NCBI GenBank assembly: GCA_035447925.1
Contig: DAOTHY010000005.1
Location: forward strand, 1 to 64,000
Source: JASUTC01 sp035447925
Lineage (GTDB): Bacteria; Thermotogota; Thermotogae; MWEM01
DNA: 64,000 nucleotides
Direction of reading: 5' to 3'
A program made the translations under genes and the position numbers. The notes under the pieces are model-generated. The model did no database searches and was not told the origin of the DNA. It was given only the letters and a program-made list of their open reading frames with translations. Numbering within the stretch: position 1 is the stretch's first letter; each line of letters opens with the position of its first letter. This document shows, piece after piece, positions 59,356-64,000 of the stretch.

Positions 59356-60861
59356 ATGTATACGATTGAAGAAGGTCCGAATTCCTTTATTTTGACAAAA
59401 GGAAAAAGGCCATTATCTATTGAAGAGATGAAAGAACTCTTGGGTAAGCTTCAAGGGAAAGCAAATTATCTGACGGTTCAGAATTTTTGCCAGTCTCATG
59501 ATGAACAAACCATCAAAATTGATAAACGGACAAAGAATTTAGAAATAGAGGTCTCTCCGGATTTTTTATCCGCTTATGTTACTTATATCGAAAAGCCGCA
59601 AGCAGAGGATATCATAGAAGAGAGCAATCGTTCGGGAATCAGTTCCCTAATGGACAAAGGTTTTATTCAAAAACAACTTGATGCGAATATCAAAAAAATT
59701 GAAATAGCCAAAGGGACCCCACCGGGTGAATCTCAGGATGAAAAAATCATTTGGATGGTTAAAATACCCGAAAAACATTCTGAAATATCATCCAGGAAAA
59801 ATGTGGATTATTACAATTTAGATATTTTTACTTATGTGAAGAAAGGGGAGAAGATTTGTAATATTATTCCCCCTGTTACGGGTGCGTGTGGAGTAACCGT
59901 CTATGGAAAGAAAATCCTGGCCCCTCATCCAAAAAAGACACCTATTCGCTTCAGCGGTGATTTTGAGAAATCGGATACGGCTGTTTATGCTAAGGATGAT
60001 GGTGTTCTGCAATTAAAAAATGATCATCTGCAGTTGGAAAAGGTGCTGAAGATTTCAGGAGATATTGATTATCAAACAGGCAATATTGATTCTACCGTCA
60101 ATGTGTTTATTAGTGGCTGGTTGAGAACGGGCTTTACTGTAAAAAGCGAAAAGAGTGTTTTTATAGAGGGTGGGGTTGAAGAAAAAACTCAAGTTTATAC
60201 AGGAGGAGATCTTTCAGTTGTTCTTGGAATCATGGGTAACAAAAAGACAACGATTGAAGTTGAGGGGGATCTCAAAGCCAAGTTTATTCAGGATACGACC
60301 ATTCACGTGAAAAAGAATATTTATGTCAATGAATACATTATGAATTCTGATGTACAATGTGAGGGGAGTGTTTATGTCAACGGGAAAAAAGGGTTTATTA
60401 TCAATTCCGTTGTAGATGCGAAGGTTTCTGTGGAAATGAAACAATATAAAACCTCTCAAGAGAATCGGGGAATTAAGGTTAAGGGATTTCAAAGGGGAAT
60501 GTATCTCAAAACACTCAAAGAGTTGCATGAACGCCAAAAAAGTCTGAAAGAAAAGTTGATATATTTTACGATTAAACTCAGGGGGATCAAAAGATCAAAT
60601 GTGGAACTTTTACAATACACCTTGTCTGAGTACAATAAATGCCAACATGAATTAGCGGAGGTAAAAGATGTCATCGAAGAAATTGAACTCATACTCAAAA
60701 AGGTTGAGGGTGAGGGCATGGTGAAGATAATGGCGGATACCGATGATGTATCTTTGAAGATAAAAGGGCAGGAAGTAAACTTATCGGGTTCGAAACCGGT
60801 GAAATTATATTATGATCCCGAAAAGAAGGGAATAGTGAAAGAATGTTTGGAAAAGAGTTAA
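59356..60861 (+). CDS. FapA/DUF342 domain protein
   Basis: A 501-residue DUF342 protein (flagellar assembly protein A type). The N-terminal mixed region (about 1-170) is followed by the FapA core with GDIDYQTGNID (about 230-245), a beta-helix-like stretch (about 235-360), and a long Lys/Glu-rich coiled coil (about 370-455) with a short C-terminal domain. Members bind or polymerise at the pole in Vibrio, but here the role is unknown. ATG 59356 follows TTGGAGG. It overlaps the next gene by 19 bases. Confidence 0.82.
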   Translation: MYTIEEGPNSFILTKGKRPLSIEEMKELLGKLQGKANYLTVQNFCQSHDEQTIKIDKRTKNLEIEVSPDFLSAYVTYIEKPQAEDIIEESNRSGISSLMDKGFIQKQLDANIKKIEIAKGTPPGESQDEKIIWMVKIPEKHSEISSRKNVDYYNLDIFTYVKKGEKICNIIPPVTGACGVTVYGKKILAPHPKKTPIRFSGDFEKSDTAVYAKDDGVLQLKNDHLQLEKVLKISGDIDYQTGNIDSTVNVFISGWLRTGFTVKSEKSVFIEGGVEEKTQVYTGGDLSVVLGIMGNKKTTIEVEGDLKAKFIQDTTIHVKKNIYVNEYIMNSDVQCEGSVYVNGKKGFIINSVVDAKVSVEMKQYKTSQENRGIKVKGFQRGMYLKTLKELHERQKSLKEKLIYFTIKLRGIKRSNVELLQYTLSEYNKCQHELAEVKDVIEEIELILKKVEGEGMVKIMADTDDVSLKIKGQEVNLSGSKPVKLYYDPEKKGIVKECLEKS

Positions 60862-61727
60862 TACAATCCCTGGGCACACCAGAAGCTAAACAGCATATGG
60901 TAGAGATTTTGGCTCCTGCCATTTTGCTCTTCAAGGGGACTGATCAGATATGGCGTGTCGTTGATGCCCGCCAAGTCAAGATCACTCAGTTTGAGTTTTG
61001 TGGTTTGGATGAAGTGCTGAAAATGTTTGACGGTGAAATCTTTGCCTCGGATGAAAGCGCTTGCCTGATCACACAATCGACGAATACTCAAATTAAAGAT
61101 ATTTTAAAGAACTACTGGCATCATTCTACGGCATTAGAAGAACTTAATCGGGATAAGAATGTCCTTACCAAATTCACCTATCAGCTGTTAAGTATAGAAA
61201 AATTGATTCCGTCTCTGTTAGAGCCATTTCCTGTGGAGATTCTGCTCAATATCCTCATAGATTCCCTGGGAGAAGTTTTTACAGCATCTGCAGCTGCATA
61301 TGCTTGTATGGGAGACGGACGGATCAAGAAAGTGGGCAGTACCGGTAATAATGTATTTCCAGACATCATGGACCAGTTTGTTAGATGTTATCCCGGTTCG
61401 GTTATCTTAGATCAACGCTACCTTGTTTCAAGTATCTCAGAGGGAGAAAAAGAGCAGTATTTTATCATTTTTAAACGGGATACGACCTTTCAGGAGGAAG
61501 AGATTTCAATTCTCCGGACATTGACATCCCTGCTCCAAAAATCCCGATTCCTGATCAAAGAGCAAACCAGACATCAAGAAATCGAATCTCTACTCAATCA
61601 ATTTGAATTTATTTTAGAAATTCTAAAGAATTTTTCAGTTACCATTTTGTCGACCTTCGATGAACAGAAGTTGAAAAAAATATTTGTGATGCGATTAAGG
61701 AAATGTATCAAGCTGAATTTGTGGTGA
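60843..61727 (+). CDS. GAF-domain protein, 5' part of a frameshifted gene
   Basis: The first part (294 residues before the frame stop) of what looks like one gene ending at 62596. It has no signal peptide or clear catalytic motif. Residues about 90-245 look like a GAF-like sensor fold. The final 16 residues are an out-of-frame tail; the likely true continuation is DEQKLKK followed by ICDAIKEMYQAEFVVIYE in the -1 frame, beginning near the run of seven A residues at 61674-61680. It overlaps the fapA end by 19 bases, so the two are coupled. Function unknown. Confidence 0.6.
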   Translation: MFGKELIQSLGTPEAKQHMVEILAPAILLFKGTDQIWRVVDARQVKITQFEFCGLDEVLKMFDGEIFASDESACLITQSTNTQIKDILKNYWHHSTALEELNRDKNVLTKFTYQLLSIEKLIPSLLEPFPVEILLNILIDSLGEVFTASAAAYACMGDGRIKKVGSTGNNVFPDIMDQFVRCYPGSVILDQRYLVSSISEGEKEQYFIIFKRDTTFQEEEISILRTLTSLLQKSRFLIKEQTRHQEIESLLNQFEFILEILKNFSVTILSTFDEQKLKKIFVMRLRKCIKLNLW

Positions 61728-62596
61728 TTTACGAAAGGATTTTTCAGACAGACCGTTTCAAGATCGGTTATTCAGTTGATCTTGGGAAAAGGGTGTTTGA
61801 GGATCCGTTGATCTTTTCAGGAAAGGTTCAGATGGGAAAACAGGATTGTGAAACACAGTTTGAATACCAAAAATCGTTTGGAATAAACACCGATTCTGGG
61901 TCTGATTTCCTGATTTTCATTGGAGAATCGGTTCTTGAAAATTATTATAAACAAGAAATCATCCATGTTTTGGATGACATCATTCCTGCTGAGATTAAAA
62001 GGGCCTTTTCCAACGTGGATGCGTTCAAGAAAATTAATGAACAATCAGAATATATTGAAAGAATCGTTGCTGAAATGGGTTATTTATCCGAAAATCTGCA
62101 GGAGATAGAACAGGTTGCCGATGGCGATGCTCTGATTGAAAAATTAAACTTGATCGCTGAAAATGCTACCGGTTCTAGAATTGAAGAGATTAATTTGTAC
62201 GATTTTCTTGAAGATGACTTGGAACACAAGACCCTGACGTTCGGCAATAATAAACGACCTTTGGGAACGGTTAGGTATCACAAAGTTGCGGGCCAAGATT
62301 TAAAAGAGGCTTATTTATTGTCATTTTTAGGTCAGATTGGTCTTCAAACCCAAGAGAAATTGAACGTCTTCCAACCAGGTCAGGAAATTTCTTCGTTAGA
62401 AAACATCGTCGTGGATTTTTTAAAGGTAAAGTATCGGTTATCCGGATTGCCGGGAAAGCCATCCGTGTATCGTTTAGAAGTTTCTCAAGTGGATGTGAAC
62501 AGTTTGTCCGGTTATGGTGTGGGACTGAAAGTTGGAGACACGTTATTTTTCGCTACTTTTTTGTCTTCCGATGATCTCAATCGGGTAATCGAATAA
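61703..62596 (+). CDS. GAF-domain protein, 3' part of a frameshifted gene
   Basis: The second part (297 residues from an internal ATG) continues a GAF-like domain (FVVIYERIFQTDRF) and ends in a conserved-looking C-terminal region with SQVDVNSLSGYGVGLKVGDTLFFATFLS. There is no ribosome site of its own, and in-frame residues upstream of ATG 61703 (ICDAIKE) look coding, so it most probably belongs to the same protein as the preceding fragment, giving about 584 residues. The TGA at 61661-61663 in this frame shows the shift must happen after that point. Confidence 0.6.
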   Translation: MYQAEFVVIYERIFQTDRFKIGYSVDLGKRVFEDPLIFSGKVQMGKQDCETQFEYQKSFGINTDSGSDFLIFIGESVLENYYKQEIIHVLDDIIPAEIKRAFSNVDAFKKINEQSEYIERIVAEMGYLSENLQEIEQVADGDALIEKLNLIAENATGSRIEEINLYDFLEDDLEHKTLTFGNNKRPLGTVRYHKVAGQDLKEAYLLSFLGQIGLQTQEKLNVFQPGQEISSLENIVVDFLKVKYRLSGLPGKPSVYRLEVSQVDVNSLSGYGVGLKVGDTLFFATFLSSDDLNRVIE

Positions 62597-62626
62597 AACG
62601 AAGTTATTTAAAGGGGAGCTGTTATC

Positions 62627-64000
62627 ATGAGGATGATTTTGAATCGATTATGGAATGAGCTTTATCAGGATATTATTGATGAGAAAGCCTTGAATGCTTA
62701 TAGATTTGAGGATTTTTTGTTTTTTTTATCTCAAGCCAGACAAAAATACGTCCCTTTTTTTAAAGAGTCTGTTCAAGATTGGTACAAAGATGCAGTTGTT
62801 TATTCCCTTTATGTAGATCTTTTCAACAAAGATATCAGAGGGTTAATTGTAAAATTGGATGATCTGAAATCCTTGGGAATAACCTGTTTATGGTTATTGC
62901 CAATTCTTGAATCACCGATGAAGGATGCTGGTTTTGATATTTCGGATTACACCAAGATCAGGGATTCACTTACGGGTTGTGACGGTAAAATCTTTGATCA
63001 ATTTTTATACGAAGCCCACCAAAGAGGTATGAGGGTTATTTTTGATATCGCCCTCAATCACTGTTCTGTCGAACATCCTTGGTTTCAGGAAGCCGTTTCA
63101 GATGTTCACAGTCCAAAGCGGGATTATTTTTTATGGAGTGATAGTAAAGACAAGTATCAACAAGCCAGAATCATTTTCAAAGGGCTGTGTGAAAGTAATT
63201 GGGAATGGGAACCAAAGACTTCCCAGTATTATTTTCACCGTTTTTTCGCCATTCAGCCGGATTTAAATTATCGCAATCCCCAAGTCCTGCTGGAAATGAG
63301 CAGGATTTTGGTCAATTGGAAACTCAGAGGGCTTGACGGATTTCGAGCAGATGCTATCCCTTATATCTGGAAAGAAGAGGGAACCATTTGCGAAAACTTG
63401 CCCAAAACTCATACGGTTGTGAAATTTTTCAGAGCCGCCCTTGATTATATCGAAGCCGATACCCTGTTGCTAGCCGAAGCTTGTCAACCTCCTAAAAAGG
63501 TCGTGGAATATTTTGGTGAGGGCGATGAATGTAATGCAGCCTATCATTTTCCGGTGATGCCTCGTATATATCGAAGCATGGCTGAGCAATCCAATGAGGC
63601 GATTCAAGAGGCCCTTTCTCCCGAATTTACCCCTCAGAACATTCCGACCAATTGTCAATGGATGATGTTTTTACGATGTCACGATGAGTTAACCCTGGAG
63701 ATGGTGACACCAGAAGAAAGAAAAACGGTGTTCGATTTTTATGTGAAAGATCCTCTGTGGAATTTCCGTGAGGGAGAGGGCATTTCTGCTCGATTGGCGA
63801 CTCTTTTAGAAGAAAATCCAGACAGGATAAAACTGGCTTATTCCATCATGTTCTCCCTGTTGGGAACTCCCATCATCTTTTATGGAGATGAGTTTGCCAA
63901 GACCAATGATATGGCTTTTTACAAAGAACAGGTTGCCCTAACACAGATAAAGGATTCCAGATATCTCGTAAGGGGTCGAATTGATTGGGATGAGACTGAG
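62627..64000 (+). CDS. trehalose synthase-like GH13 enzyme, partial at the window end
   Basis: An open frame of at least 458 codons runs off the window. It is a GH13 TIM barrel with the region I motif FDIALNHC, the nucleophile Asp in GFRADAIPY (about residues 244-252), the general acid Glu in LLAEACQ and HDELTLEMV, a stretch that recalls trehalose synthase (maltose glucosylmutase, which interconverts maltose and trehalose). The N-terminus is longer than in simple amylases (about 45 residues before the barrel). ATG 62627 follows AAGGGGAG (62611-62618). Its neighbours are unrelated sensor genes. Confidence 0.82.
   Translation, partial: MRMILNRLWNELYQDIIDEKALNAYRFEDFLFFLSQARQKYVPFFKESVQDWYKDAVVYSLYVDLFNKDIRGLIVKLDDLKSLGITCLWLLPILESPMKDAGFDISDYTKIRDSLTGCDGKIFDQFLYEAHQRGMRVIFDIALNHCSVEHPWFQEAVSDVHSPKRDYFLWSDSKDKYQQARIIFKGLCESNWEWEPKTSQYYFHRFFAIQPDLNYRNPQVLLEMSRILVNWKLRGLDGFRADAIPYIWKEEGTICENLPKTHTVVKFFRAALDYIEADTLLLAEACQPPKKVVEYFGEGDECNAAYHFPVMPRIYRSMAEQSNEAIQEALSPEFTPQNIPTNCQWMMFLRCHDELTLEMVTPEERKTVFDFYVKDPLWNFREGEGISARLATLLEENPDRIKLAYSIMFSLLGTPIIFYGDEFAKTNDMAFYKEQVALTQIKDSRYLVRGRIDWDETE

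Overview
This 64 kb window is a gene-dense scaffold segment of a low-GC anaerobic, fermentative, diderm bacterium. The best fit is Thermotogota, probably a mesophilic member. Four things support this, by recall of family members and not by a search: the single-domain response regulator at 17706 closely resembles Thermotoga RR468 and has the same kind of neighbours (a PP2C phosphatase and yebC); the GH4 enzyme at 41791-43385 matches Thermotoga AglA almost end to end; a DUF4912 protein is coupled to a GH57 branching enzyme; and a solute-binding/GAF/HD-GYP sensor is present. Several signal-peptide, beta-strand-rich proteins with barrel-like features fit an outer membrane or toga. There is no phage, IS element, CRISPR array or integrase. 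Two 100-N assembly gaps occur (42837-42936 and 56151-56250).

Layout. 1-7.6 kb: tRNA-Thr, tilS, ftsH, two envelope proteins, purine nucleoside phosphorylase and uppP. 7.6-14.5 kb: thiamine pyrophosphokinase, DUF4912, GH57 branching enzyme, glpX, a TauE/SafE exporter and a ferredoxin-type aldo/keto reductase. 14.5-26.1 kb: the redox regulator rex with its own operator, then a long run with proS, a DUF2344 protein, response regulator, PP2C phosphatase, yebC, a PHP phosphoesterase, a barrel protein, cheR, ftsY, DUF2225 and a LysM/3D lipoprotein. 26.1-33.3 kb: rpsO with a Shine-Dalgarno-masking leader, tRNA-Cys, tig-clpP-clpX, an HD hydrolase and hemW. 33.3-39.9 kb: an oppABCDF-type uptake operon and a cyclase. 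40-47 kb: secreted proteins, the GH4 glucosidase and a glycyl radical enzyme pair resembling hydroxyproline dehydratase. 47-53.5 kb: three c-di-GMP/phosphorelay genes plus a gene-free, structured stretch. 53.5-64 kb: an accessory region with a hairpin cluster, an Eis-like acetyltransferase, small secreted proteins, an M61-like/rhodanese fusion, Nudix, FapA, a GAF gene split by a frameshift, and a trehalose-synthase-like GH13 that runs off the end.

How it works together. Glucan and sugar metabolism (GH57, GH4, GH13, glpX, oligomer ABC uptake) sits with NADH-responsive regulation by Rex, oxygen-sensitive radical enzymes and protein quality control (FtsH, trigger factor, ClpXP). Genes are tightly packed, with many ATGA or TAATG overlaps. 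Promoters are mostly of the extended -10 type (TGnTATAAT). The points most worth checking are the possible non-AUG start of the LysM lipoprotein with a dead M23 domain, the false gap in aglA, the HQxxH M61-like/rhodanese fusion, the frameshifted GAF gene, the structured RNA candidate beside the diguanylate cyclase, and the hairpin cluster at 53.7 kb.
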